Origin: Coenobita brevimanus
Taxonomy: Eukaryota; Arthropoda; Malacostraca; Decapoda; Coenobitidae
Direction of reading: 5' to 3'
Assembly: GCA_032717465.1 (NCBI GenBank)
Contig: CM064691.1
Span: 3,065,315 to 3,129,314, forward strand
DNA length: 64,000 nt
The notes beneath the pieces were generated by a model that saw nothing but the letters and a program-made list of their open reading frames with translations, did no database searches and had not been told where the DNA came from. Both the position numbers and the translations under genes were made by a program. This document shows, piece by piece, positions 63,916-64,000 of this stretch. Within the stretch, counting starts at the first letter, position 1. Each line of letters opens with the position of its first letter.

Positions 63916-64000
63916 AAATGTGTGTTTGTAAGCCACGGTTTCTAATCCACGGCATGGTTCCCGCTCAGAACTGAAAGTAGCAGAAACCACGGTTATATGC

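Overview
The window looks like nuclear DNA from an arthropod, most probably a decapod crustacean. The basis is three small intron-containing cuticle protein genes with Rebers-Riddiford chitin-binding domains, a very high density of long microsatellites (CA, GA, TA, TATC, CAT and AAT arrays), and many decayed non-LTR retrotransposons and tRNA-derived SINEs. The species cannot be named from sequence alone. Nothing points to a bacterial, organellar or viral origin.

Layout. 0-10.3 kb: a decayed mariner transposon at 1.2-2.2 kb. Two tandem, same-strand (minus), pro-resilin-like cuticle genes follow at 2.57-3.59 and 9.04-10.21 kb, separated by two tRNA-headed SINEs (5.8-6.5 kb) and microsatellites. 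10.7-20.5 kb: almost entirely low-complexity DNA. It holds AAT/AAC arrays, a 53-bp minisatellite at 12.2 kb, and several kilobases of degenerate TGTGGTG-type repeat with strong G+T bias on the plus strand. One exon-like stretch is embedded at 13.73-13.86 kb (minus). 20.8-22.3 kb: a GC-rich island with a good candidate for the last two exons of an unrecognised gene on the plus strand. The interval between those exons carries a GC-rich minisatellite that also happens to be open over 438 codons. 22.4-43 kb: repeat mosaic with a nested palindrome, three copies (one partly doubled) of a tRNA-derived SINE family, a truncated LINE at 33.5-34.4 kb, and G-rich and purine-rich tracts. 44.0-46.7 kb: a tandem segmental duplication of about 1.2-1.4 kb. 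47-55 kb: compound microsatellites, an RTE/BovB-like LINE fragment (50.2-51.3 kb), an antisense relic of another LINE family (52.4-54.1 kb), and a fragment of a third family. 56.5-58.1 kb: the third cuticle gene, plus strand. 58.4-60.8 kb: the best-preserved LINE (minus, 624-codon reverse transcriptase ORF). The rest to 64 kb is microsatellites and a weak RTE-like relic.

The three cuticle genes share one architecture. Exon 1 encodes only Met-Asn-Ala-Lys, exon 2 finishes the signal peptide, and exon 3 encodes the chitin-binding domain and tail; both introns are in phase 0. Each has a TATA box about 28 bp before an arthropod-type initiator. Two of the three share an extra promoter word just upstream. 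The products would be secreted together into the procuticle, where they bind chitin.

No obviously new functional system such as a defence island or gene cluster is visible. The observations most worth checking are the unrecognised terminal exons at 20.8-22.3 kb and 13.7-13.9 kb, a short degenerate motif (AATAAAATCGTCTGG) dispersed at least 15 times in both orientations, the near identity of coding exon and 3' UTR in the two tandem cuticle genes, and a SINE that shares its 3' end with the resident RTE LINE.
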